This document shows, one piece after another, positions 1 to 7,213 of a DNA stretch of 64,000 nucleotides. The notes under the pieces were generated by a model. The model worked only from the letters and a program-made list of their open reading frames with translations, searched no databases and was not told where the DNA came from. The stretch comes from an uncultured Anaerolineaceae bacterium (GTDB taxonomy: Bacteria > Chloroflexota > Anaerolineae > Anaerolineales > Anaerolineaceae), in the NCBI GenBank assembly GCA_927443345.1, contig CAKMKJ010000048.1:1-64000 (forward strand). Direction: 5' to 3'. The first letter of the stretch is position 1; each line of letters starts with the position of its first letter. Made by a program: the position numbers and the translations under genes.

Positions 1-1
1 T

Positions 2-109
2 ATCATTCGGGAGGCTTTTTCCGTTGATCTAGTCACTGTGGTGGAGGGCGACGCCGCTGTTTCCCAAGAGCTGTTGACTCTACCATTTGACCATATCTCC
101 AGGAGTTAA
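2..109 (+). pseudogene. 3' remnant of a class 3 aldehyde dehydrogenase, broken
   Basis: The open frame entering from the left edge encodes 35 residues. The block IIREAF...[13 protein letters not shown] followed by LPFDHI matches the region just before the catalytic Glu/Cys part of class 3 aldehyde dehydrogenases, which normally continues FDHIFFTGS. Here the match stops after FDHI and the frame ends three codons later, so the NAD-binding loop and the whole catalytic half are missing. I infer a truncated gene at a rearrangement or deletion junction near position 97. The family call rests on motif memory, not on an alignment. Confidence 0.6.
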
Positions 110-211
110 CTTAAACTCTTCATTGATGTATGATGCAGGAATAATTTTCCCACTCTTCAAAACTATATTTGTCTGATCAGCGTCCTTTACCTCTACATTA
201 TCCTTTAACTC
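80..211 (-). other. Possible C-terminal coding remnant, unknown protein
   Basis: On the minus strand 43 sense codons run into a TAG at 80-82, with protein-like composition (it contains SGKIIPASYINEEF and ends PGDMVKW). An in-frame stop lies just upstream and there is no start codon with a ribosome binding site, so it would be a fragment. It overlaps the end of the aldehyde dehydrogenase remnant on the other strand; the two cannot both be intact there, which fits a junction. No family recognised. Confidence 0.22.
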
Positions 212-301
212 TTAAGATACAAGGGTGGGTCGCCAAGAGTGGCAATTTCAACAGACAAATACACACCCGTGGCAGATTATATTTTCCAGGCAGATAGGTC
301 G

Positions 302-335
302 ACCCACCATCTATTCCTTGTGTTTAATGGTGGGT
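302..335. repeat. Inverted repeat ACCCACCAT/ATGGTGGGT
   Basis: Nine-base perfect inverted repeat (302-310 and 327-335) with a 16-base loop. The same heptamer occurs a third time at 224-230, so two alternative hairpins are possible. No U-run follows, so it is not an obvious terminator. It may be part of a decayed mobile element end. Confidence 0.35.
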
Positions 336-444
336 ACAGAGATCGAACCCACTCTACCCCAAATTCATTCCTTGACAAAATAGAACAAAAGAACTAAAAA
401 TATTTTCTCGATCATCTGGTCACTAAAAGGAGAGAAATTGATTC

Positions 445-600
445 GTGCATAAATTCGAATATTCGTTTCCAACCGGAAAATTACGCGTAACTGTTCAACA
501 AATTGCTGAAAAGCTGAAAATTGAGATTTTGGAGGGTCTTCAAGCTAAAAAACATTCGTTTTACCTGTGCCCGAGCGGAGCGAAGGGTATTTGTTTCTGA
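445..600 (+). CDS. Doubtful small ORF, 51 residues
   Basis: GTG-initiated frame preceded by AAGGAG at 427-432, 12 bases upstream, which is rather far. The predicted product begins VHKFEYSFPTGKLRVTV and is lysine-rich; it has no signal peptide and no recognised family. The last codons come from a repeat-like stretch. It could be a remnant of a longer gene or chance. Confidence 0.18.
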   Translation: MHKFEYSFPTGKLRVTVQQIAEKLKIEILEGLQAKKHSFYLCPSGAKGICF

Positions 601-677
601 ATTTTTCTCGATACAAATACGAATCGATTTTCCTGATTACTGAGCCCTGATTACTGATTACTGCCCTTCCACCCCTC

Positions 678-705
678 TTGACAACGAACAAATGTTCTAT
701 ATAAT
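678..705 (+). promoter_or_regulatory. Sigma-70 type promoter of the RecA-like/PolB operon
   Basis: TTGACA at 678-683 and TATAAT at 700-705 with a 16-base spacer, both perfect consensus. The expected start of transcription is about 711-713, the same place as the ATG of the first gene at 712. The mRNA would therefore be leaderless or nearly so; there is no ribosome binding site before that ATG. Confidence 0.8.
685..698. promoter_or_regulatory. LexA/SOS operator (Cheo-box type)
   Basis: CGAACAAATGTTCT contains the palindrome GAAC-N4-GTTC used by LexA of Gram-positive bacteria (consensus CGAAC-N4-GTTCG). It lies wholly between the -35 and -10 boxes, where bound LexA would block RNA polymerase. 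The downstream genes are DNA-repair-like, which supports a working SOS box. LexA of this organism is not in the window, so its exact recognition sequence is not known. Confidence 0.72.
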
Positions 706-711
706 AAAGAT

Positions 712-1305
712 ATGGAACATGACTCACGCTCTGAACTGGCTTTGCCTCTCTCCAACGAACTGCTGGTGGTTTTTGGCCCGCACGCCGGGGGCAGGCGCAT
801 GCTCGATCTCTCCGCCCGGCTGACCCTGCGCGGACCCGTCTACATGCTTGATTGCGGCAACCGCAGTAACATGTACCATGTCGCCAAAGAGCTGCGCACC
901 CTGACCGGCGACCCGGTGGGCATGCTCAGGAATATTCGTCTTTCTCGCGCCTTTACCTGCTATCAGGTGCTTGCATTGCTTGAAAAAATTAGACCTGAAC
1001 CGGGGGTGCCGGTCTTGATCCTCGATCTGCTCAGCACCTTCATGGATGAGAGCGTGCATCTGGATGAAAGCGTCATGCTCTTTGAAAAGACCCTGGCCTG
1101 CATCCAGCGCGCCTGCCATTTGGTGCCGGTGGTGGTCAGCGCCAAACCGCTGCTCTCCATTTCCAGTCCGCGCCTGGTGCTGCTGGGTATGCTCAAACAG
1201 CAGGCCACCCACATCTGGGAGGAACTCTCCCTCAATCCGCCGCCTCCTGTTGAATACCAGCCAGCACTGTTCCCCGGGGCGTTATTGCCCAGAGAGGGCA
1301 GGTAG
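712..1305 (+). CDS. RecA-like fold protein, degenerate ATPase
   Basis: 197 residues. The layout resembles a minimal RecA/RadA core: a beta strand and P-loop-like turn at about residues 19-29 (FGPHAGGRR, where a Walker A would have GKS/GKT), then a strand reading YMLDCGN, and a Walker B-like hydrophobic strand ending in Asp105 (VLILDLL). The Walker A lysine is missing, so ATP hydrolysis is doubtful. It is the first gene of an SOS-box operon, with a probable leaderless start at the promoter, and ends 2 bases before the next gene. By analogy with ImuA/SulA-type RecA relatives it may link the polymerase at 1720 to RecA filaments or damaged DNA; that role is inference. No ImuB or DnaE2 is present here. 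Confidence 0.65.
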   Translation: MEHDSRSELALPLSNELLVVFGPHAGGRRMLDLSARLTLRGPVYMLDCGNRSNMYHVAKELRTLTGDPVGMLRNIRLSRAFTCYQVLALLEKIRPEPGVPVLILDLLSTFMDESVHLDESVMLFEKTLACIQRACHLVPVVVSAKPLLSISSPRLVLLGMLKQQATHIWEELSLNPPPPVEYQPALFPGALLPREGR

Positions 1306-1307
1306 CC

Positions 1308-1718
1308 ATGGGCAGAACCATCCAGTCCGCGACCCAGACCTGGGTTGAAGAAGACGCTGCCCTCCGGCGTTTCGTGCGCGCCCTGCGCAAGAGCGATCAG
1401 GTCTTGATTGATGAATTGATCGCCCTCTCGCATTCTCACGTCGCCGAGGCCTCCTACGCCAGCAACCTTTACCCCATGGATATTTACCTGGTCTCGATGC
1501 TGCTTGAGCTCTACAAAAAGGTCAAACAGCTTGAACTGAAGCTGGAGCAGAACGGCGTGCTGCCGGTCGCGGAGGTCAACCCCTCGCGCGGATTGGTCTC
1601 ACTGCTTGAACTGGTCAAGCAAGAAGAAGACACTCCCGCCGAAGAGCAGGCGTCTGCGCCTCTTGAAGACGATGAAGAGGCTCCCACCGAATACGTTGAC
1701 CTGCAGGAAGGCGCCTGA
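1308..1718 (+). CDS. Small helical protein of the PolB operon, unknown function
   Basis: 136 residues, predicted largely helical, with an acidic C-terminal tail (from about residue 100, many Glu and Asp). It has no signal peptide or membrane segment, and I recognise no family. It lies 2 bases after the RecA-like gene and 1 base before the polymerase start, so it is almost certainly co-translated with them. The acidic tail could be a protein interaction arm or a DNA mimic. A polymerase accessory or bridging subunit is the best guess from context only. Confidence 0.6.
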   Translation: MGRTIQSATQTWVEEDAALRRFVRALRKSDQVLIDELIALSHSHVAEASYASNLYPMDIYLVSMLLELYKKVKQLELKLEQNGVLPVAEVNPSRGLVSLLELVKQEEDTPAEEQASAPLEDDEEAPTEYVDLQEGA

Positions 1719-1719
1719 C

Positions 1720-4032
1720 ATGCCCGCCGCACTCCGCGGCTGGCTGCTCGATCTCTACGAAGACGCCGCAGACGGTCTGAGACTGTGGATCATCTCCGAA
1801 GAGGGTGAGCGCCTTTGCTTGAAGCAATCCATGCCGATCACCTTTTATGCCGCCGGTGAAGCGGAGCAGCTTCGCGGTCTGTGGAAGTTTCTGCGAAAAC
1901 AGCCGGGGGTGCTCTCACTCAGCCGCGAAACCCGGCGCGACGTCTTTCTGCCTGAACCCATTCCGGTGCTGCAGGCGGTGATTGACAATCCCATCCGTCA
2001 GACGCGGCTCTTCAGAGACGTGCAGAAGCAGTTTCCGCATCTCACCTATTACGACTCGGATATCAGCGTCACCACCCGTCACGCGGCCGCCTGGGGCACT
2101 TTTCCCATGGCCTTCTGCGAATTTGAAGCGGATGACGATGCCAACCTTCAGTCGCTACGCGTGCTCAACACCCGCTGGGACCTTTCTCCGGTATTCCCCG
2201 TCTTTCGCACGCTGGCCATTGAGCCGGATTGCGACCCCGTGCGCGGTACGCCCAAAACCATCAAACTGCACTTTCAGCAGCGCCAAAAATCCCTTTGTTT
2301 GGATGACCCCGCCGAATTGATCGCGCGCCTGAACGCCATCCTGGATGAGGTTGACCCCGATTTCATCCTCACTCAGTGGGGTGATAACTGGCTGATACCT
2401 GAATTGTTGAAATTGTCTGAGCAGGCCGGTGAGACGCTGCGCCTCAACCGTGACGCTGACCGCGACGTGCGCTGGCAGAAAGAACTGACTTACTTTTCTT
2501 ACGGGCAGATCATCTACCGCGGCGAAGAGGCGCATCTTTTTGGGCGCTGCCACATTGATCAGCGCAGTGCCATGATGTGGAAGGATTACGGTCTTGATGG
2601 CGTGCTCGAATCGGCGCGCGTCACTGCCCAATCCATTGAACGGGCCGCGCGCGTCTCCCCGGGGTCGGGCATTTCGGCCATGCAGATGCTCACCGCGCTT
2701 GAACATCAGATTCTGGTGCCCTGGCACAAGCAGCAGGTTGAAGCCTTCAAATCCGGCATGGATCTGATCCATCGTGACCGGGGCGGTCTGATCTACCAGC
2801 CCATTGTCGGGCTTCATTCTGATGTGGGTCAAATTGACTTTATCTCGATGTACCCGGCCATCATCATCAAGGGCAACATCTCTCCTGAGGTGCCGCTGCC
2901 CGACGGCATCATCCCCGCCAGCGACGAATTGGGGGTGGTGCCGCTGACCCTGAAGCCTTTATATGAAAAGCGAGTCGCGCTCAAGCTCAACCAGGCTAAT
3001 CTACGCAAGGGTGACCCGATTGCCAAAAGAGATTCGGCGCGCGCCTCGGCCTTGAAATGGCTGCTGGTGGTGTGCTTTGGTTTTCTGGGTTACAAGAACG
3101 CGCGCTTTGGACGCATTGAGGCGCACGAGGCGGTCACCAACGGCGGACGCGAGGTGCTCATCCGCGCCAAGGAGATTGCCGAATCCATGGGCTTTGAGGT
3201 GCTGCACCTCTTTGTGGATGCGCTGTGGCTCAAAAAACCCGGTGCGGTCAATAAGCGCGACTTTCAGGATGTGCTCAACGAGATCACTGAACAGACCGGT
3301 CTGGGCGTCTCATTGGATGGCGTCTACCGTTGGGTGGCCTTTCTGCCGTCGCGGGCCGACAGCCGCATTCCGGTTGCCAACCGCTACTTCGGCGTCTTTC
3401 AAGATGGCTCCTCAAAGGTGCGCGGCATTGAGGTGCGTCGGCGAGATACACCCCCCTGGGTCAGCGAAACTCAGACGCGCATGATGGATGCGCTCGCCAA
3501 GGCTTACACCCTTGAGGCGCTGCCCGAGAGGCTGAATGAGGCTTTTAATCTTTTTCGCAGCGCGCTGAGCGACATGCGTGAGGGCCGGGTGCCGCTGGAT
3601 AAACTGGTGGTGACCTGCCGCATCACCCACGAGCTCGAAGCCTATAAATCTCCCACGCCGGCGGTGCGCGCGGCGAAGCAGCTTCTTCAGCAGACCGGCA
3701 AACGCGTGCGTCCGGGACAGAAGATGCGCTTCATTTACACCCGCGGTGAGCAGGGTGTCAGCGCCTGGGAGGTGACCGAAAAACTGGATCCCTCCCGGCT
3801 GGATAGGGAGAAATACATTGAGTTAATGGCCAGGGCGGCCTCAAGCGTGCTTTATCCCTTTGGCATCGAGAACGAAGAATTGAAACAATGGGCACACTCC
3901 GCTACAATTATGTTGCCACTAAAATTTGAAAGGCAGGATGCCCATGTGCGGCCGATTTGCAATCATGTACGACCCGGAAGAGTTGAAAGACATGCTGGGG
4001 TTGGCAGACGTGCCAGCCGATCTGCAACCTAA
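1720..4032 (+). CDS. Family B DNA polymerase, divergent, probably repair-type
   Basis: 770 residues from the ATG at 1720, chosen because it follows the stop of the previous gene by one base; the frame is open further upstream but overlaps that gene. Polymerase motif A is clear (DFISMYPAI, Asp373). Motif B is present (Lys446 in ALKWLL, then FLGYKNARFG near 455-463). Motif C, normally YxDTDS, reads LFVDALWL at about 498-505, so the second Asp is replaced by Leu. In the exonuclease domain, Exo I (normally DIE) reads AIE at 166-168, while Exo II may keep Asp222 (QWGDNW). Proofreading is therefore probably lost. The last 89 bases overlap the SRAP gene in another frame. I recall a B-family clade linked to RecA-like genes from comparative surveys; this fits but I could not check it. 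Translesion or break repair synthesis is inference. Confidence 0.82.
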   Translation: MPAALRGWLLDLYEDAADGLRLWIISEEGERLCLKQSMPITFYAAGEAEQLRGLWKFLRKQPGVLSLSRETRRDVFLPEPIPVLQAVIDNPIRQTRLFRDVQKQFPHLTYYDSDISVTTRHAAAWGTFPMAFCEFEADDDANLQSLRVLNTRWDLSPVFPVFRTLAIEPDCDPVRGTPKTIKLHFQQRQKSLCLDDPAELIARLNAILDEVDPDFILTQWGDNWLIPELLKLSEQAGETLRLNRDADRDVRWQKELTYFSYGQIIYRGEEAHLFGRCHIDQRSAMMWKDYGLDGVLESARVTAQSIERAARVSPGSGISAMQMLTALEHQILVPWHKQQVEAFKSGMDLIHRDRGGLIYQPIVGLHSDVGQIDFISMYPAIIIKGNISPEVPLPDGIIPASDELGVVPLTLKPLYEKRVALKLNQANLRKGDPIAKRDSARASALKWLLVVCFGFLGYKNARFGRIEAHEAVTNGGREVLIRAKEIAESMGFEVLHLFVDALWLKKPGAVNKRDFQDVLNEITEQTGLGVSLDGVYRWVAFLPSRADSRIPVANRYFGVFQDGSSKVRGIEVRRRDTPPWVSETQTRMMDALAKAYTLEALPERLNEAFNLFRSALSDMREGRVPLDKLVVTCRITHELEAYKSPTPAVRAAKQLLQQTGKRVRPGQKMRFIYTRGEQGVSAWEVTEKLDPSRLDREKYIELMARAASSVLYPFGIENEELKQWAHSATIMLPLKFERQDAHVRPICNHVRPGRVERHAGVGRRASRSAT
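3880..3908 (+). promoter_or_regulatory. Possible internal promoter for the SRAP gene
   Basis: TTGAAA at 3880-3885 and TACAAT at 3903-3908 with a 17-base spacer, inside the 3' end of the polymerase gene and 36 bases before the SRAP start. No SOS box is seen here, so this could give basal SRAP expression independent of LexA. Confidence 0.45.
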
Positions 4033-4579
4033 TCCGAATGTCTCACCGGGGGATGGGGTGGCTGTGGTCACCGACGGCTTGAAACGCGGCGTGGATTTCT
4101 TCAGATGGGGTCTGGTGCCCGGTTGGGCCAAAGATATCTCCATTGGCAACAAACTGATCAATGCCAGAGCCGAGACCTTGGACGAAAAACCCTCATTCCG
4201 CAATGCATTTGCCAGAAGGCGCTGCCTGATCCCCGCCAGCGGATTCTACGAGTGGCGCGCAGAAGGCGGACGCAAGCAGCCTTATCTCTTCCAGCTTGCG
4301 GATCACAAAGTGCTCACTTTTGCCGGGCTTTGGGAGCACTGGGAAGACAATCAGGGCAATGAACTTTTTTCTTGCGTTATCATCACCACGGCGCCCAACA
4401 CCTTGGTGGCCGAGTATCACGATCGTATGCCAGTGATCTTTGATGCCGAGAATTGCTGGTCATGGCTCGAAGACAAACCGGTCAAAGAGTTGCAACCCCT
4501 GTTGCAGGCTTATCCGTCAGAGAAAATGGCAGAGCCAATACAAATGAATCCGCTGGATTTGCGCAGAATTGATAGGTAG
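3944..4579 (+). CDS. SRAP-family abasic-site crosslinking protein (HMCES/YedK type)
   Basis: 211 residues when started at ATG 3944, the start that places the catalytic cysteine at position 2 (MCGRF). The other family residues are visible: Asn in INARAET, Glu in GFYEWR and His in HDRMPVI. Family members form a thiazolidine link between Cys2 and abasic sites in single-stranded DNA, shielding them from error-prone bypass and breakage. The gene overlaps the polymerase by 89 bases in another frame and may also have its own promoter at 3880. Its place in an SOS-box operon with a PolB suggests a role in tolerating abasic sites during damage-induced synthesis. Confidence 0.92.
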   Translation: MCGRFAIMYDPEELKDMLGLADVPADLQPNPNVSPGDGVAVVTDGLKRGVDFFRWGLVPGWAKDISIGNKLINARAETLDEKPSFRNAFARRRCLIPASGFYEWRAEGGRKQPYLFQLADHKVLTFAGLWEHWEDNQGNELFSCVIITTAPNTLVAEYHDRMPVIFDAENCWSWLEDKPVKELQPLLQAYPSEKMAEPIQMNPLDLRRIDR

Positions 4580-4630
4580 AAAACCCCGGTTATCAGTATA
4601 ATAATCCAATCATTATGTATGGAGCCTAAA

Positions 4631-5485
4631 ATGTTGGATAAATCAAAAATTGCAATCATTGGTTATGGTGTCATGGGGAAGGCAATTGTCTCCAGTTTGA
4701 TCAGCGACGGAAAAGTAAAGCCTGAGAATCTGATTGTGGTGGAACCAACGTCTGATCGTTTGGAGGTTTTAAAACAAGAGTTTGGCATCACAGGCTATGC
4801 GGATAGCTCAGATGTGATCGGCCAGGCTGATATTGTCATTGTAGCTGTCAAGCCTCAAGGGTTGGGCCAGCTTTCAAAATCAGTAAAGGGCAACATTAAG
4901 CCAGATGCTTTGGTTATATCCATTATGGCTGGTGTATCTCTGGCGACGTTGATAGAGAAATTAGGGGTGGAGCAGATTATCCGCGCCATGCCCAATACAC
5001 CCGCTCAAGTGGGCATGGGCATTACCGTTTGGGTTAAGACGCCGCAGGTCAGTGACGCAAAGAAAGAAATGGCCTCTGAGATCATTAAGACCCTCGGGGA
5101 TGAGGTCTTTGTAGATGATGAAAGTTATCTGGATATGGCGACCGCATTATCTGGTTCAGGTCCGGCATATGTGTTTCTCTTTATGGAATCAATGATTGAT
5201 GCAGGCGTGCATATGGGCTTTCCACGGCGTATAGCCGAAAAACTGGTGACGCAAACGGTTCGCGGCAGCGCGGAATTTTTCATGCAGAATCATGAACATC
5301 CTGCCAGGCTGCGCAATGATGTGACTTCTCCCGGCGGCACATCCGCTGAAGCACTGTATTATCTTGAAAAGGCAGGGTTCAGAACAGCCATCTCGCGCGC
5401 CATTTGGGCTGCCTATGAGCGCTCCACCGAATTAGGCAAAGGTAAAAGCAAACTGGTTGTTGACGACAAAAGCAAACCAGAATAA
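4631..5485 (+). CDS. proC: Pyrroline-5-carboxylate reductase
   Basis: 284 residues. ATG 4631 is preferred over 4619 because GGAG at 4621-4624 is then correctly spaced. It reduces 1-pyrroline-5-carboxylate to L-proline with NAD(P)H in the cytoplasm. The N-terminal Rossmann fold reads IAIIGYGVMGKAI. The family signature lies near the C-terminus (SGSGPAYVFLFMESM, then DVTSPGGTSAEAL). Normal length. It is followed after 18 bases by glpD, with which it is probably co-transcribed although the pathways are unrelated. Confidence 0.95.
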   Translation: MLDKSKIAIIGYGVMGKAIVSSLISDGKVKPENLIVVEPTSDRLEVLKQEFGITGYADSSDVIGQADIVIVAVKPQGLGQLSKSVKGNIKPDALVISIMAGVSLATLIEKLGVEQIIRAMPNTPAQVGMGITVWVKTPQVSDAKKEMASEIIKTLGDEVFVDDESYLDMATALSGSGPAYVFLFMESMIDAGVHMGFPRRIAEKLVTQTVRGSAEFFMQNHEHPARLRNDVTSPGGTSAEALYYLEKAGFRTAISRAIWAAYERSTELGKGKSKLVVDDKSKPE

Positions 5486-5503
5486 ATTTCAACGAGGACG
5501 GAT

Positions 5504-7168
5504 ATGGATCGAAAATCAATCATTGAAGCTATAAAGAAGAATCCAGAAATTGACGTTCTGGTCGTTGGCGCTGGAATTAATGGCGCTGGTACTTTTCGCG
5601 ATTTGGCCCTTAACGGCGTGAATGTGCTCCTGATCGACAGGGGTGATTTTTGTTCAGGCACCTCTGCCACTTCATCTCATATGGCACACGGGGGCATCCG
5701 CTATTTAGAAAACGGCGAATTTCGTCTGGTAGAAGAAGCGGTTGAAGAACGTAACCGCATGATTGAGAATGCACCTCATCTGGTGCAGCCTTTGCCAACC
5801 GTGATCCCGATCTTTAAGGTTTGGTCTGGATTGTTGAATGCACCTTTGAAATTCATCAACCTTTTAGATCGACCTTCAGAACGCGGTGCACTGGTAATCA
5901 AAATCGGATTAATCTTCTATGATTCATTTACGCGCAAACAGAAAACCGTACCTCGGCACAAATTCTTTGGTAAAACAGAAGCTTTGGCCAGATACCCTTT
6001 CCTGAATGAAAATATCAAATACGCTGCCCTTTATTACGACGGACACCTTTTATCACCAGAACGCATGACCGTTGAAATAATCCTGGATGGCGAGGATGAA
6101 GGCGATCACGCCAAGGCATTAAACTATGCCTCCTTCAACAAGATTGAAAACGGACAAGTTGTGATTAAGGATGAGGAGACTGGAGACTTAGTCTCGGTCA
6201 AACCAAAGTTCATCATCAATGCAGCCGGTCCGTGGATTGATTATGTCAATCAAAATGCCGGTGTTGAGACTAAATACATAGGTGGCACCAAGGGTTCACA
6301 CCTGGTTATCAAGAATGATGAACTGCGCAAAGCCGTTGGAGAATCTGAATTCTTCTTCGAAAACAAAGACGGACGCATCGTCTTGTGTCTGCCTTTCTAT
6401 GACAAGGTCATCGTTGGCACTTCCGATTTACCCATTGGCAACCCTGATGATGCCCGATGTACACCCGAAGAAGAAGAATATTTCATTGAATTGGTAGATC
6501 GCGTGTTTCCGACGATCAAAATTACCCGCGACCAAATTGTTTTTCGCTTTTCTGGTGTCAGACCGCTGGAATATCAGAAGGCAAAAACCACCGGACAGAT
6601 CACCCGCGACCACAGCGTCAAAGAAGATGTCATGCAGGGTCTTCCAGTGTTAAGTCTGGTCGGCGGCAAATGGACCAGTTTCAGAGCATTCTCTGAGCAG
6701 GTTGCCACAAAAGTGATGACTGGCTTGAGTAAAACCAAAACAATGAGCACAGAAAGCTTGCCGATTCGCGGCGGTATTAATTTGCCATTATCGAAAGTCC
6801 AAAAAGAAACTTACATCAAGAACCTTGTTTCAAAATATGGATTTGCTGAAGAATATGCCAGTGAATTACTAACCCGTTATGGCACCTATGCGGAAAAGAT
6901 TGCAGACCATATTGAGAAGAACAAGGGCAAGATGCTGAAATCTATCCCAAATTGGAATTCTGGAGAATTGACCTACATTCTACAGAACGAAAAACCATTA
7001 CACTTGGATGACTTGTTTGTGCGCAGGTCTACCATCATGTGGCTCGGTAACGCAAATGATGAAGTTATTGAAGAATTTGCTGACATCATGGCGGATGAAT
7101 ACAAATGGTCCGCGGCAAAGAAAAAAGACGAAATAAGTAAGGTGAAAAACATAATTGCGAATAGTTAG
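5504..7168 (+). CDS. glpD: FAD-dependent glycerol-3-phosphate dehydrogenase
   Basis: 554 residues. It oxidises glycerol 3-phosphate to dihydroxyacetone phosphate and passes electrons to the quinone pool at the membrane. The N-terminus has the FAD-binding dinucleotide fold (VLVVGAGINGAGTFRDLAL) followed by SGTSATSSHMAHGGIRYLE, typical of GlpD/GlpA; the C-terminal DAO cap domain is complete. GAGG precedes the start. No glpK or glpF is nearby. A strong hairpin terminator follows. Confidence 0.94.
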   Translation: MDRKSIIEAIKKNPEIDVLVVGAGINGAGTFRDLALNGVNVLLIDRGDFCSGTSATSSHMAHGGIRYLENGEFRLVEEAVEERNRMIENAPHLVQPLPTVIPIFKVWSGLLNAPLKFINLLDRPSERGALVIKIGLIFYDSFTRKQKTVPRHKFFGKTEALARYPFLNENIKYAALYYDGHLLSPERMTVEIILDGEDEGDHAKALNYASFNKIENGQVVIKDEETGDLVSVKPKFIINAAGPWIDYVNQNAGVETKYIGGTKGSHLVIKNDELRKAVGESEFFFENKDGRIVLCLPFYDKVIVGTSDLPIGNPDDARCTPEEEEYFIELVDRVFPTIKITRDQIVFRFSGVRPLEYQKAKTTGQITRDHSVKEDVMQGLPVLSLVGGKWTSFRAFSEQVATKVMTGLSKTKTMSTESLPIRGGINLPLSKVQKETYIKNLVSKYGFAEEYASELLTRYGTYAEKIADHIEKNKGKMLKSIPNWNSGELTYILQNEKPLHLDDLFVRRSTIMWLGNANDEVIEEFADIMADEYKWSAAKKKDEISKVKNIIANS

Positions 7169-7175
7169 ACAAAAA

Positions 7176-7205
7176 ACAGCTCTCCAGCGATGGAGAGTTG
7201 TTTTT
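7176..7205. terminator. Bidirectional intrinsic terminator between glpD and the protease gene
   Basis: Eleven-base stem (ACAGCTCTCCA with TGGAGAGTTGT, one G-U pair), four-base loop GCGA, then TTTTT on the plus strand and an A-run on the left that serves as a U-run for the convergent gene. Confidence 0.8.
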
Positions 7206-7213
7206 ACTAATGA

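Larger units (their letters stand above)
110..677. other. Gene-poor junction region with short repeats
   Basis: No convincing gene. Contents: three copies of the heptamer GGTGGGT in alternating orientation (224-230 plus, 302-308 minus, 329-335 plus), the latter two able to form a hairpin; an inverted repeat GTATTTGT/ACAAATAC at 588-595 and 613-620; direct repeats of TGATTACTGA around 634-663; and one doubtful 51-codon ORF. Together with the broken gene to the left, this looks like a decayed insertion or recombination site next to the GC-rich cassette. Confidence 0.4.

Noticed and set aside
223-309. Plus-strand tRNA-like stretch starting GGTGGGTCGCCAAG and ending ACCCACCA
   Set aside because: The ends pair and the D-arm-like start is suggestive, but there is no TTC loop and no anticodon stem; probably only inverted repeats.
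327-365. tRNA 3'-end-like sequence on the minus strand (GGTTCGATC then ACCCACCA)
   Set aside because: The T stem would be almost all wobble pairs and no matching 5' acceptor strand GGTGGGT occurs at the right distance. At most a decayed fragment.
724-1439. Long minus-strand ORFs opposite the first two cassette genes
   Set aside because: Products of GC-rich antisense frames with no domain, no ribosome binding site and full overlap with better genes.
1606-1719. Upstream extension of the polymerase to ATG 1606
   Set aside because: It would overlap the previous gene by over 100 bases and the extension looks like shadow sequence; ATG 1720 is directly after the stop.
1720-4032. Polymerase as a phage, casposon or protein-primed type
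   Set aside because: No Cas1, terminal protein or other mobile-element genes lie nearby, and the neighbouring genes are repair-like.
712-4579. ImuA-ImuB-DnaE2 mutagenesis cassette
   Set aside because: Layout is similar, but there is no Y-family or DnaE-type gene; the polymerase is family B.
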